In this document: piece by piece, positions 32,390-40,564 of the stretch
Layout of the letters: the number at the start of each line of letters is the position of its first letter
How positions within the stretch are numbered: position 1 is the first letter of the stretch
Assembly: GCA_905214725.1 (NCBI GenBank)
Contig: CAJMNH010000001.1
Location: 310,001 to 374,000, forward strand
DNA length: 64,000 nt
DNA from: an uncultured bacterium
Lineage (GTDB): Bacteria > Bacteroidota > Bacteroidia > Bacteroidales > Rikenellaceae
Reading direction: 5' to 3'
Translations under genes and position numbers: made by a program
Notes under the pieces: model-generated
Told to the model about the DNA's origin: nothing
What the model saw: the letters and a program-made list of their open reading frames with translations, nothing else
The model's database searches: none

Positions 32390-34339
32390 TTAAGCCGTTC
32401 GCTCCGCTTCCAACTCTTTGTCATAAACCTCGAAGTCGGAGTTCTGCGAGTGATATTCCGGCACGACCCGCTTCATCAGACGCACGACATTCGGAATATC
32501 GAATTCGCGCGCCAGCCGCTCCAACTCCTCCGCGGCTTTGCATGCCTCCTCATAATCGTACTCGCGCACCTTGGCAATGCGAATCTTCTCATGTTCCGTC
32601 GGCAGGGTGTTTTCCGTGTTGCTCAACACCTCCTCATAGAGTTTCTCTCCCGGGCGGAGCCCTGTGTAAACGATTCGAATGTCCTGATCGACACGGGCTC
32701 CCGCCAGCGCGATCATTCGTTTGGCCAGCTCGGCGATCTTGACGCACTCACCCATATCGAAAACGAAGATCGTATTGCCTCGTCCGATAGTCGCCGCCTC
32801 CATCACCAGACGGCAGGCCTCGGGAATCGTCATAAAATAACGCCGGATATCGGGATGCGTAACCGTCACGGGACCGCCGTGCTCGATCTGTTCCCGAAAA
32901 CGCGGGATTACCGAACCGCTGGAACCCAACACATTGCCGAAACGAGTCGTAATGAATTGCGTGCGTCCTTGAATTCGACCGCTCACGATCGCCTGCCCGA
33001 GGCTTTGTACATAGATTTCGGCCAGTCGTTTCGTACAGCCCATGACGTTGGTCGGATTCACGGCTTTGTCCGTTGAAATCATCACCATCTTCTCCACGCC
33101 GTAACGAATGCAGAAATCCGCCACGTTACGCGATCCCACGACGTTGACCAAAACCGCTTCGCAGGGGTTCTCCTCCATTAAGGGAACATGTTTGTAAGCG
33201 GCGGCATGAAATACGACCTGAGGCCGGTAGGTGCGGAAGATGAAGTCGAGTCGGGCTTTCAGCCGCACATCGCCGATTACGGGGACAAATTTCAGTTGGG
33301 GGAAACGATCCTCCATTTCCAACCGTATTTCGTGCATCGGCGTCTCGGCATTGTCGAACAAGATCAACTGCCGGATGCCGAACGTCGCCAACTGGCGGCA
33401 CAGTTCCGAACCGATTGAGCCGGCCGCCCCCGTCACCAGCACCGTTTTGTCACGAAAATTCTCCGTGATCTCATTGAGCGAAATTTTAATCTCCTCACGG
33501 CCCAGCAGGTCTTCGATCTTGATATCGCGGATGCCGTTCTGATGCGCCAGCTTTCCGTCGACGATCTCATCGATAGGCGGGGCGATCAGCACCTTGACCC
33601 CGCGCGCCACGCAATATTTTATCAGGCGATCCGATTCGGCTTTGGCGTTCGAGTAACTGGCGAAGAGGATGGCCTCGATCCCGAATTTATCGAGCACATA
33701 CTCGATATTTTCCTCCGTTTCGAAGTAGTAGACCGGACGGTCGGCGATCTCGTAATATTTGAGCCGGCGACCGTAGGTGATAAATCCGCACATATCGTAA
33801 TGCGGCGAGTTCTGCAACCGCATTACGAGCGCCACCTCCTTCGATTCGACGCCGTAAACCAGCGTGCAAATACGGTTTGTCCGCCGAACATGCGAAAGAA
33901 TGATCGCGTCGTAAACCATAATCATCAATACGCGCACCGTAATCAGCATGCTGACCGTTACGAACGTATCCAATACCACACAGACACCGATCTCCTTAAA
34001 CGTCAAGCCGTACGGATAGAGTCCTAAAAAAAGAAGCATCAACAACTCCTTCAGCAGGGTTGCGGCGCCGAGTTTCCAAACTTCGCGCAGCGACGAATGC
34101 CGGATGACGGTTCGATAGGTTCTGAAAATATAAAACGCTACGGCGCTGCTGAAAAACGCCAAGGTCAGCAAAAGCAAATAATGGAGCAACGAAGAGTGAA
34201 CGTCCTGAACGAAATAATCGATCGTCAGAAAAGCGACCAGCGTCGCCATAACGGAAACCGCAAGGTCAATGGCCAAAATCAACCATGATCGAATATAACT
34301 GCCTTCCAAATGCAGTTTTTTAATCAGTGAAAGGAACAT
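32390..34339 (-). CDS. Membrane-bound nucleotide-sugar 4,6-dehydratase (CapD/PglF/WbpM type)
   Basis: 649 residues. Four N-terminal membrane helices (about 15-150) are followed by a linker Rossmann domain and an SDR domain: VTGAAGSIGSELCRQ (about 299-313), AAYKHVPLMEENP, and MISTDKAVNPTNVMGCTKRLAE, in which the usual catalytic Tyr is Met as in WbpM/PglF. RPGEKLYEE is the family C-terminal motif. It is expected to convert UDP-GlcNAc (or UDP-GalNAc) to its 4-keto-6-deoxy derivative for surface glycans. It heads the operon; the promoter at 34486-34516 is a full consensus. Confidence 0.92.
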   Translation of the reverse strand: MFLSLIKKLHLEGSYIRSWLILAIDLAVSVMATLVAFLTIDYFVQDVHSSLLHYLLLLTLAFFSSAVAFYIFRTYRTVIRHSSLREVWKLGAATLLKELLMLLFLGLYPYGLTFKEIGVCVVLDTFVTVSMLITVRVLMIMVYDAIILSHVRRTNRICTLVYGVESKEVALVMRLQNSPHYDMCGFITYGRRLKYYEIADRPVYYFETEENIEYVLDKFGIEAILFASYSNAKAESDRLIKYCVARGVKVLIAPPIDEIVDGKLAHQNGIRDIKIEDLLGREEIKISLNEITENFRDKTVLVTGAAGSIGSELCRQLATFGIRQLILFDNAETPMHEIRLEMEDRFPQLKFVPVIGDVRLKARLDFIFRTYRPQVVFHAAAYKHVPLMEENPCEAVLVNVVGSRNVADFCIRYGVEKMVMISTDKAVNPTNVMGCTKRLAEIYVQSLGQAIVSGRIQGRTQFITTRFGNVLGSSGSVIPRFREQIEHGGPVTVTHPDIRRYFMTIPEACRLVMEAATIGRGNTIFVFDMGECVKIAELAKRMIALAGARVDQDIRIVYTGLRPGEKLYEEVLSNTENTLPTEHEKIRIAKVREYDYEEACKAAEELERLAREFDIPNVVRLMKRVVPEYHSQNSDFEVYDKELEAERTA

Positions 34340-34485
34340 GAATATGAATCGATTTCGCTATCGTTTGCAAAATAACTTACATGCTATTAAGGTACGACAC
34401 CTACAACCATTCGAATGGCTACCGGTACCATACCCCGACACGCATTGCCAAAAAAGCTGTTTGCGGAACGCTCCGCAACGGATTA

Positions 34486-34516
34486 CAAAGGTAGAATTTT
34501 TTTCCGAACAAACAAA
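34486..34516 (-). promoter_or_regulatory. Promoter of the capD-rfb operon
   Basis: Minus-strand TTTG (34513-34516), 19 bp, TACCTTTG (34486-34493): exact consensus, with a leader of about 140 nt before capD. The 385-bp gap 34340-34724 holds this and the divergent glpT-like promoter; no gene seen. Confidence 0.75.
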
Positions 34517-34660
34517 CTTATTTCCCGACCTTTTCCATCTTCCGAAAATAGATAAAACAGAGGCGGCTTTCTCCCGAACGACAGCAGCGCGCAAAAAGCG
34601 CAATCGAACATCCGAGCGTCGAAAACCGATGAAACGAAGTCGTTTTTCGCGAGAAATGTT

Positions 34661-34668
34661 TATCTTTG
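34661..34668 (+). promoter_or_regulatory. -7 element of the GlpT-like gene
   Basis: TATCTTTG, 56 bp before the ATG; no clear TTTG at standard spacing. Confidence 0.5.
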
Positions 34669-34724
34669 TATTCCGTTATCAAACAATCACCGTAAAACGA
34701 ACAATCTAAGACTACGAACTCATT

Positions 34725-36092
34725 ATGTGGAAACTTTTACAACCGGCAGCGCACAAACCCGAACTGCCCGCCGAAAAGATCGATAAAGAGTATTCCCGCC
34801 TGCGTCGGCAGGTGTTCTGGGGAATCTTTATCGGGTATGCAGGCTACTACCTCGTACGCAAGAATTTCTCGATCGCCATGCCGGCGCTCGAATCCATGGG
34901 CTACGACAAATCCGATCTGGGCTGGGCGCTCTCGGCTGTTTCGATCGCTTACGGCATCAGCAAATTCGTCATGGGAACGGTTTCCGACCGCAGCAATGCG
35001 CGGGTCTTCATTCCATTGGGACTGATCGCTTCGGCGCTCATCATGATCGTCATGGGCATTCTGCCGTGGAGTTCGATCTCGATTCCCGTCGCCATTATGA
35101 TGATGTTTTGTCTGTTGTTTGTCAACGGCTGGATGCAGGGTATGGGCTGGCCCCCCTGCGGGCGTGTTATGACCCATTGGTTCTGCACCAAGGAGCGAGG
35201 CGTGAAGATGTCGGTGTGGAACGTGGCGCATAATATCGGCGGAGCTGCGATGGCGCCGCTGGCCGCATTCGGCATTACGCTGGGTTACACGCTTTTCAGC
35301 GACCCGCTGGGCGGCGCTTTTTACGTTCCGGCTCTCGTCGCGCTGGTTATCGCCGTGATCGCCTACCTGATGGTGCGCGACACGCCCCAATCTTGCGGAC
35401 TTCCGCCCATCGAAATCTGGAAACACGAGACCAAGCAATACTCCGCGTCGAACGAGAAGGAGATGACCACGCGGCAGATTCTTTTCGAAAACGTGCTGAA
35501 CAACAAACTGCTGTGGCTCATTGCCTTCGCCAACGCCTTCATCTACTTCGTCCGCTACGGCGTACTCGACTGGGCTCCCTCCTATCTGACGACTTCCGTC
35601 GCCGAAGGAGGCAAAGGCATGGCGCTCGACGGAAGCAGCTGGTCCTATTTCATCTTCGAAATCGCCGGCATCTTCGGTACGATCCTCTGCGGCTGGCTTT
35701 CGGACAAAGTGTTCAAGGGACGCCGCGCACCGGCCACGATCATCTATATGGCATTGGTCATGGTAGCGGTCTACGTATACTGGCAAAGTGCATCCGAGTT
35801 AGTAACCAACGTGGCTATGGGAACCATCGGATTTCTGATTTACGGTCCGGTGATGCTCATCGGTGTCTCGGCGCTCGATCTGGTACCGAAAAAGGCCGCC
35901 GGCACGGCAGCCGGATTCACCGGTCTGTTCGGCTATCTGATCGGGTCTGCGATTCTGGCCAACATCGGTATGGGCTACGTCTTCCAGCATTTCGGCTGGG
36001 ACGGCGGTTTTATCGCCCTGATCGGAGCCTGCGTCCTGTCGATCGGTTTCAGCGCTTCGACGTGGAACCGCGAGAAGCAGTATATCGCTTAA
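34725..36092 (+). CDS. glpT: Organophosphate:phosphate antiporter, GlpT-type MFS protein
   Basis: 455 residues with twelve predicted membrane helices. FIGYAGYYLVRKNFSIAMPAL (about 37-57) contains the Tyr/Arg pattern of the organophosphate:Pi antiporter family. The conserved signature WMQGMGWPPCGRVMTHWF (about 137-154) and the later RYGVLDWAPSYL and FTGLFGYLIGSA match GlpT. It imports glycerol-3-phosphate (or a related hexose phosphate) in exchange for phosphate at the inner membrane. It is followed by purT after 17 bp. The nearby periplasmic GDPD could supply its substrate, although the genes are divergent. Confidence 0.85.
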   Translation: MWKLLQPAAHKPELPAEKIDKEYSRLRRQVFWGIFIGYAGYYLVRKNFSIAMPALESMGYDKSDLGWALSAVSIAYGISKFVMGTVSDRSNARVFIPLGLIASALIMIVMGILPWSSISIPVAIMMMFCLLFVNGWMQGMGWPPCGRVMTHWFCTKERGVKMSVWNVAHNIGGAAMAPLAAFGITLGYTLFSDPLGGAFYVPALVALVIAVIAYLMVRDTPQSCGLPPIEIWKHETKQYSASNEKEMTTRQILFENVLNNKLLWLIAFANAFIYFVRYGVLDWAPSYLTTSVAEGGKGMALDGSSWSYFIFEIAGIFGTILCGWLSDKVFKGRRAPATIIYMALVMVAVYVYWQSASELVTNVAMGTIGFLIYGPVMLIGVSALDLVPKKAAGTAAGFTGLFGYLIGSAILANIGMGYVFQHFGWDGGFIALIGACVLSIGFSASTWNREKQYIA

Positions 36093-36109
36093 CAACTTTA
36101 TACATCGAA

Positions 36110-37279
36110 ATGACCAAAAAGATTCTCTTATTAGGCTCCGGCGAGCTGGGCAAGGAGTTCGTGATCGCCGCCAAGCGGTTGGGACAGTATGTGGTGGCAT
36201 GCGATTCGTATGCCGGTGCGCCGGCCATGCAGGTGGCCGACGCGTGCGAAGTGTTCGATATGCTCGACGGCGACCGGCTGGAAGCTGTCGTAGCGAAACA
36301 CCGCCCCGACATCATCGTTCCCGAAATCGAAGCGATTCGCACCGAACGGCTCTATGCCTGCGAGGAGCGGGGCATTCAGGTCGTGCCGAGCGCACGCGCC
36401 GTCAACTTCACGATGAACCGCAAGTCGATCCACGATCTGGCGGCGAAGGAGTTGGGACTGAAAACTGCGAAGTATTTTTATGCCAAATCGTTCGACGAGT
36501 TGAAGGCCGCCGCCGATCGGATCGGTTTCCCGTGCGTCGTCAAACCGCTGATGTCCTCCTCGGGCAAGGGGCAGTCGCTGGTACGCACGCCCAAAGAGTT
36601 GGAACCTGCGTGGGAGTACGGATGCAGCGGCAGCAGGGGCGACATCCGCGAACTGATCATCGAAGAGTTCATCCCCTTCGACAGCGAGATCACGCTGCTC
36701 ACCGTCACGCAAAAGAACGGTCCCACGCTCTTCTGTCCGCCTATCGGCCACGTACAGAAGGGCGGCGACTACCGCGAAAGTTTCCAGCCCGCGCCGATCT
36801 CATCCGAGCATCTGCGTGAAGCGCAGGCAATGGCCGAGAAGGTGACGCGCGCACTGACCGGAGCCGGACTGTGGGGCGTGGAGTTCTTCCTCAGTCACGA
36901 CAAAGGGGTCTATTTCTCGGAATTGTCGCCGCGGCCGCACGACACAGGTATGGTAACGCTGGCCGGCACACAGAATCTCAACGAGTTCGAACTGCACTGC
37001 CGCGCCGTGCTCGGCCTGCCGATCCCGCGCATCACGCTCGAACATATCGGCGCCAGCGCCGTCGTTCTCTCGCCGATCGCCAGCAAGGAACAACCCCGTT
37101 ATCGAGGCGAAGAGGAGGTCTGCCGCGAGGAGAATACCGATCTGCGTATCTTCGGTAAGCCCTCTACCAAACTCAACCGTCGTATGGGAGTCGTCGTCCG
37201 CTACGATGCGCTCGACGCCGACCTCGACGCGCTGCGTGACAAAACAAAGGCGGCCGCCGCCAAAGTCGAAGTCTATTGA
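36110..37279 (+). CDS. purT: Formate-dependent phosphoribosylglycinamide formyltransferase
   Basis: 389 residues of the ATP-grasp family. KKILLLGSGELGKEFVIAAK (3-22) opens it; VVACDSYAGAPAMQVAD, PEIEAI, VVKPLMSSSGKGQS (ATP-grasp loop, about 144-157) and the FFLSHDKGVYFSELSPRPHD metal/ATP site (about 262-281) follow. It makes formyl-GAR from GAR, formate and ATP in purine synthesis, independently of folate. The open frame extends far upstream, but this ATG is the only start that fits the family. Probably cotranscribed with the transporter upstream; a strong terminator follows. Confidence 0.96.
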   Translation: MTKKILLLGSGELGKEFVIAAKRLGQYVVACDSYAGAPAMQVADACEVFDMLDGDRLEAVVAKHRPDIIVPEIEAIRTERLYACEERGIQVVPSARAVNFTMNRKSIHDLAAKELGLKTAKYFYAKSFDELKAAADRIGFPCVVKPLMSSSGKGQSLVRTPKELEPAWEYGCSGSRGDIRELIIEEFIPFDSEITLLTVTQKNGPTLFCPPIGHVQKGGDYRESFQPAPISSEHLREAQAMAEKVTRALTGAGLWGVEFFLSHDKGVYFSELSPRPHDTGMVTLAGTQNLNEFELHCRAVLGLPIPRITLEHIGASAVVLSPIASKEQPRYRGEEEVCREENTDLRIFGKPSTKLNRRMGVVVRYDALDADLDALRDKTKAAAAKVEVY

Positions 37280-37316
37280 TTCTCCGCGGCCGGTTCCACG
37301 GCGGGGGGGGGCGTAA

Positions 37317-37354
37317 AAACGGGGTCGCATCTTTTCGGATGCGGCCCCGTTTCA
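37317..37354. terminator. Terminator after purT
   Basis: 15-bp stem (37317-37331 with 37338-37352, one G-U) flanked by A and T runs. Confidence 0.9.
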
Positions 37355-37446
37355 CTAAAAAGTTGGGAACGTTTTCGTTAAGCCGAGCGCAGAGCCGAAC
37401 TTGTTCGGGCGATGCCGAGGCAAGAAAACGATTGTTGGAAAACGAA

Positions 37447-37899
37447 CTATTTCCGTTCGCCTGTGCACCTGCGTTCTTCCACTCGTTTGAGCCACAACTC
37501 GATCAGAAATTCGAAGAAGATAAAGAGACCCATTCCAAGCACCGTCACCGAAATGATTTTGAAAACGGCGACCGGAGAAATATCGTACCCTTTGACACCG
37601 AATATTTCCGTTGCGAAACACTCCATTCCGATCAGTAACCCCACCCCGATACCGCAAATAGCCATACCGAGCCGCAAAAACCAGAGATTGCCGGCGCTTC
37701 GCCGCTTGCGCTCGATTTCGATTTCGGCGTCCACGCGCCGGATGTCGGCCAACTGTTCGGGCGTCATGCGCTCCATCATCGTCAGACTTTCGCGCCGACG
37801 ACCCCATTCGCGGTAGATAAAATAGCCGACGATCCCGAAAGCGACACCCATCCACGTAATCTGTTCGAGGACTTCACTTATCTGATATCCGATACTCAT
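37447..37899 (-). CDS. DUF6249-like two-span membrane protein
   Basis: 150 residues: a helix at about 14-30 (GVAFGIVGYFIYREW), a charged cytosolic helix with TPEQLADIRRVDAEIEIERK, and two hydrophobic segments at about 73-92 and 110-132. The pattern recalls the DUF6249 membrane proteins that commonly accompany ECF sigma genes in Bacteroidetes. It lies downstream of the sigma factor and the small membrane protein in the same direction (63-bp gap), so it probably belongs to their operon. Molecular role unknown. Confidence 0.65.
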   Translation of the reverse strand: MSIGYQISEVLEQITWMGVAFGIVGYFIYREWGRRRESLTMMERMTPEQLADIRRVDAEIEIERKRRSAGNLWFLRLGMAICGIGVGLLIGMECFATEIFGVKGYDISPVAVFKIISVTVLGMGLFIFFEFLIELWLKRVEERRCTGERK

Positions 37900-37962
37900 A
37901 ACATTATTGTTTTATAGGTTAATAATACGTTTCATCTATTAGACCGCTTTAACTGGAAAAGG

Positions 37963-38298
37963 TTACAGCCTACGCAGAATTTCCGTCGCCCGATCGCCGC
38001 AGGCGATCACCATCGCCGCGACGGCACCCGCCAGAATCGCCAGTACCTGCAACACCCCCTCCGGCGAATCGACCGACCGCAGGCAGGCGAACGCCACGAC
38101 GGCCATCGCCGCAGCGGTTCCCAGACAATAGCACGCCATCGCCGCGATCGCCCTGCGTTCGCGCCGTCGTCGATCCCGCAGCATGACCTGCGCCAGAATA
38201 CGCGTTTCCAACCCGACGGGAGCCTCCCGCCGGGGCGCAGCGGCGCGGATCAGTTCCGCCAGCCGCTCGTCGTTCAATTCTCGTTTTTCCATCGTCAC
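37963..38298 (-). CDS. Small membrane protein, candidate anti-sigma factor
   Basis: 111 residues. A charged cytosolic N-terminus (about 1-48, with Arg-rich VMLRDRRRRERR) is followed by two membrane helices (about 50-70 and 80-98). Its ATG overlaps the stop of the ECF sigma gene by 4 bp, the classic arrangement of sigma/anti-sigma pairs. It lacks the zinc-binding HxxxCxxC motif of ZAS-type anti-sigma factors and has no periplasmic sensor domain. The anti-sigma role is inferred from context only. Confidence 0.65.
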   Translation of the reverse strand: MTMEKRELNDERLAELIRAAAPRREAPVGLETRILAQVMLRDRRRRERRAIAAMACYCLGTAAAMAVVAFACLRSVDSPEGVLQVLAILAGAVAAMVIACGDRATEILRRL

Positions 38299-38819
38299 TC
38301 CTCCATATATTGTCGTATCCGCCCCCGCACGCGGTGCAGCCGCACCTTGACGTTGGAGAGCGTCAAATCCAAAATCTGCGCGATCTCGGCGACCGGTCGC
38401 TCCTCTTCGTAAAAGAGAGTTACCAACGCTCGATCTTCGGGCGTAAGCCGCACCAGCGCCCGACGCATCCGAGCGACCGTATCTTCATCGAACCGCTCCA
38501 CGGACGGCTCCTCCGCCACAGCGCAGGATTCGGCGTCGAGACCTCCGTAAGACTTGCGGCGGCACTCACTCGCAGCTCGGTTGTAGGCGATGCGGTAGAG
38601 CCACGTGGCGAAGGCGCTCGCGCCCCGGAAACCGTCCAAATGCTCATAAGCGCGGATAAAAGCCTCTTGCGTGACATCTTCGGCCCGCTGCGCATCGTGT
38701 ACCACGGCGAACGCCAACGCATACACCCGTCCCGAATAACGGGTCACCAACGCGCCGAACGCCTCGGCGTCGCCGGCTTTTACACGCTGCACAATCTCCA
38801 TATCGGTCGGGGTCTCCAT
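38295..38819 (-). CDS. ECF-family RNA polymerase sigma factor
   Basis: 174 residues. Sigma region 2 spans about 20-90: YALAFAVVHDAQRAEDVTQE then AFIRAYEHLDGFRGASAF, with WLYRIAYNRAASECRRK. Region 4 spans about 115-170: LTPEDRALVTLFYEEE, VAEIAQILDLTLSNVKVRLH, RVRGRIRQ. It directs RNA polymerase to stress-type promoters. First gene of a three-gene operon with a candidate anti-sigma and a DUF6249-like protein. TACCTTTG on the minus strand at 38848-38855 is its likely -7 box. Confidence 0.92.
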   Translation of the reverse strand: METPTDMEIVQRVKAGDAEAFGALVTRYSGRVYALAFAVVHDAQRAEDVTQEAFIRAYEHLDGFRGASAFATWLYRIAYNRAASECRRKSYGGLDAESCAVAEEPSVERFDEDTVARMRRALVRLTPEDRALVTLFYEEERPVAEIAQILDLTLSNVKVRLHRVRGRIRQYMEE

Positions 38820-38847
38820 TCAAGGTCGCAATTCATCCGTTTAGATA

Positions 38848-38855
38848 CAAAGGTA
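38848..38855 (-). promoter_or_regulatory. -7 element of the ECF sigma operon
   Basis: TACCTTTG on the minus strand, 28 bp before the ATG. The housekeeping-type box suggests basal transcription; an autoregulatory ECF promoter is not obvious. Confidence 0.5.
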
Positions 38856-38867
38856 GCCAAAAGGTTA

Positions 38868-38898
38868 CAAAAAAAGCGGGCGCTTTCGCACCCGCTTT
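38868..38898 (-). terminator. Terminator of the aminotransferase gene
   Basis: Minus-strand stem AAGCGGG/CCCGCTT (38891-38897 with 38874-38880) followed by a T run; it lies next to the sigma-operon promoter. Confidence 0.75.
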
Positions 38899-38918
38899 CG
38901 ATAAACAACCCAATGTCG

Positions 38919-40103
38919 CTATTTATGAAAACGCTCCTTGATCGCGTTGGCCGCCTTTTCGAGCAGTTCGGCCGGACAGCAGAGCGTGATACGGATGTAG
39001 CGTTTGCCCTCGCTGCCGAAAATCGCACCCGGCGTAAGGAAGACGTCGCACTTCTCCATCACCTCGTCCGAGAACTGGAACGAATCGCCTTCGTAGTCCT
39101 CCGGCAACTCGGCCCATACGAACAGTCCGGCCTGCCCCAAGCGATATTTGCAGCCCAGCGCATCCAAAAGCGCATACGCCTGTTTCTCACGCGCATAATA
39201 GATTTCATTGAGTTGCGTGAACCAATCTTCGCCCAGACCGAGCGCCGTGGCGGCTGCGGCCTGAATAGGGTAGAACATGCCCGAATCCATGTTGCTGCGG
39301 AACGTAAGCACCGCATCGATCCACTCCTTCTTACCCAACAGGGCGCCCACGCGCCATCCGGCCATCGAGTGGCCCTTCGAGAGCGAGTTCAATTCGAGCG
39401 CAACCTCCTTCGCACCCGGCACTTGAAAGATGCTCAGACGATTCTTGTTGCGCACGAAGCTATAAGGATTGTCATGCACGATCAGAATGTTGTGTTTGGC
39501 GCCGAAAGCAACGATCTTCTCGAACAGCTCCATCGTAGGAGTCTGACCCGTCGGCATGTTGGGGTAGTTGATAAGCATCATCTTCACGCCCTCCAGTCCG
39601 GCTTTCTCGATCGCATCGAAATCGGGCAGGAACCCCGTCTGCTTGTTCAACGCATAGGTCACCATCTCACCGCCGGCCAGTTTCACGGACGCACTGTATG
39701 TAGGGTAGCCGGGATTGGGCACGAGCACCTTGTCCCCCTTGTTGAGAAAAGTCATACTGACGTGCATCAGGCCCTCTTTCGAACCGATCAGAGGATAAAC
39801 CTCCGACTTCCAATCGAGATCCACGTTGTAGTACTTCTTATACCAGTCGGCAAAAGCCTTACGCAGAATGGGCTCTCCCTGATAGGACATGTACTTGTGT
39901 ACGTCGGGACGCTGCGCTTCGCGGGCCAACGTGTCGATAACCACCTGCGCAGGCGGAAGATCGGGACTGCCCATGGCCAGTTTGATGATTTGACGGCCGG
40001 TAGCCGCTTCCGTTTCGGCGATCTCGCGCAAACGACGCGAAAAATAGTACTCGCCGATACCGTCCAGACGATGTGAACGCTCGATAGTTACTCCTTTTCC
40101 CAT
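38919..40103 (-). CDS. Class I/II PLP-dependent aminotransferase
   Basis: 394 residues from MGKGVTIERS. Fold-type I features: KLAMGSPDLPPAQVV (about 42-56), PNPGYPTYSASV, INYPNMPTGQTP (the Asn-Pro-x-Gly substrate/cofactor site), VHDNPYSFV, and the PLP lysine in LNSLSKGHSMAGWRVG (about Lys242). The C-terminal Arg in YIRITLCCP binds the substrate carboxylate. Substrate is likely an aspartate/alanine- or diaminopimelate-type amino acid, but specificity cannot be fixed. A start 24 codons upstream is open but would contain the -7 element TATCTTTG (40132-40139, minus), so it is rejected. Confidence 0.9.
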   Translation of the reverse strand: MGKGVTIERSHRLDGIGEYYFSRRLREIAETEAATGRQIIKLAMGSPDLPPAQVVIDTLAREAQRPDVHKYMSYQGEPILRKAFADWYKKYYNVDLDWKSEVYPLIGSKEGLMHVSMTFLNKGDKVLVPNPGYPTYSASVKLAGGEMVTYALNKQTGFLPDFDAIEKAGLEGVKMMLINYPNMPTGQTPTMELFEKIVAFGAKHNILIVHDNPYSFVRNKNRLSIFQVPGAKEVALELNSLSKGHSMAGWRVGALLGKKEWIDAVLTFRSNMDSGMFYPIQAAAATALGLGEDWFTQLNEIYYAREKQAYALLDALGCKYRLGQAGLFVWAELPEDYEGDSFQFSDEVMEKCDVFLTPGAIFGSEGKRYIRITLCCPAELLEKAANAIKERFHK

Positions 40104-40131
40104 AAGATTCAGTGTGAAATCATTAACCGTA

Positions 40132-40139
40132 CAAAGATA
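40132..40139 (-). promoter_or_regulatory. -7 element of the aminotransferase gene
   Basis: TATCTTTG on the minus strand, 28 bp upstream of the chosen ATG; it decides the start codon. Confidence 0.5.
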
Positions 40140-40215
40140 ATTAAATAAATTAATTTTACGGTAAGATTCCGCCACTTATTTTCCCCGGGCGGTACACTTT
40201 TGCCTCTGTTCGTCG

Positions 40216-40223
40216 TATCTTTG
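40216..40223 (+). promoter_or_regulatory. -7 element immediately before lrgA
   Basis: TATCTTTG ends 5 bp before the GTG start, implying a leaderless or nearly leaderless mRNA. Confidence 0.55.
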
Positions 40224-40228
40224 CGCCC

Positions 40229-40564
40229 GTGTTAGGACTGTTCCATATCCTTTTATTCTGGTTGATAGGCAATGCAATCGCCTATTTCACAGGCGGCTAT
40301 ATCTCAGGCAACGTAATCGGGATGATCCTGCTTTTCGGGGCGTTATGCACGGGCGTCGTCAAACCGCACCGCGTGCGCCCCGCCGCACGGTTCCTGCTGG
40401 GTTCGATGGGGCTCTTCTTCGTCCCCTTCGGCGTGGGGCTGATGGTTTCATACGACCTGATCGCGCAACACCTGTGGGCGATTCTTGTCGCCAGCGTCGT
40501 CAGCACGCTGCTCGTACTGTTGTGCGTAGGAGGGTTGTTCCAAAAAATCGGTCGCAAACCATGA
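40229..40564 (+). CDS. lrgA: CidA/LrgA family membrane protein
   Basis: 111 residues with four predicted membrane helices. FHILLFWLIGNAIAYF, SGNVIGMILLFGAL (P-x-x-G-like turn of the family) and FFVPFGVGLMVSYDLI are typical of holin-like LrgA/CidA proteins. Together with LrgB it is thought to act in export of small metabolites, murein-hydrolase control or cell lysis. The start is GTG, because no ATG exists upstream in frame. Its stop overlaps the lrgB start (ATGA). Confidence 0.85.
   Translation: MLGLFHILLFWLIGNAIAYFTGGYISGNVIGMILLFGALCTGVVKPHRVRPAARFLLGSMGLFFVPFGVGLMVSYDLIAQHLWAILVASVVSTLLVLLCVGGLFQKIGRKP

Noticed and set aside
35393..36109. N-terminal extension of PurT
   Set aside because: Overlaps the transporter gene out of frame; PurT family proteins begin at 36110.
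38310..40076. Long open frame antisense to the sigma factor and aminotransferase
   Set aside because: It spans two genes, a terminator and a promoter on the other strand, and its product shows no domain.
40345..40560. N-terminal extension of LrgB
   Set aside because: Lies inside lrgA in another frame; the ATGA overlap at 40561 is the standard arrangement.
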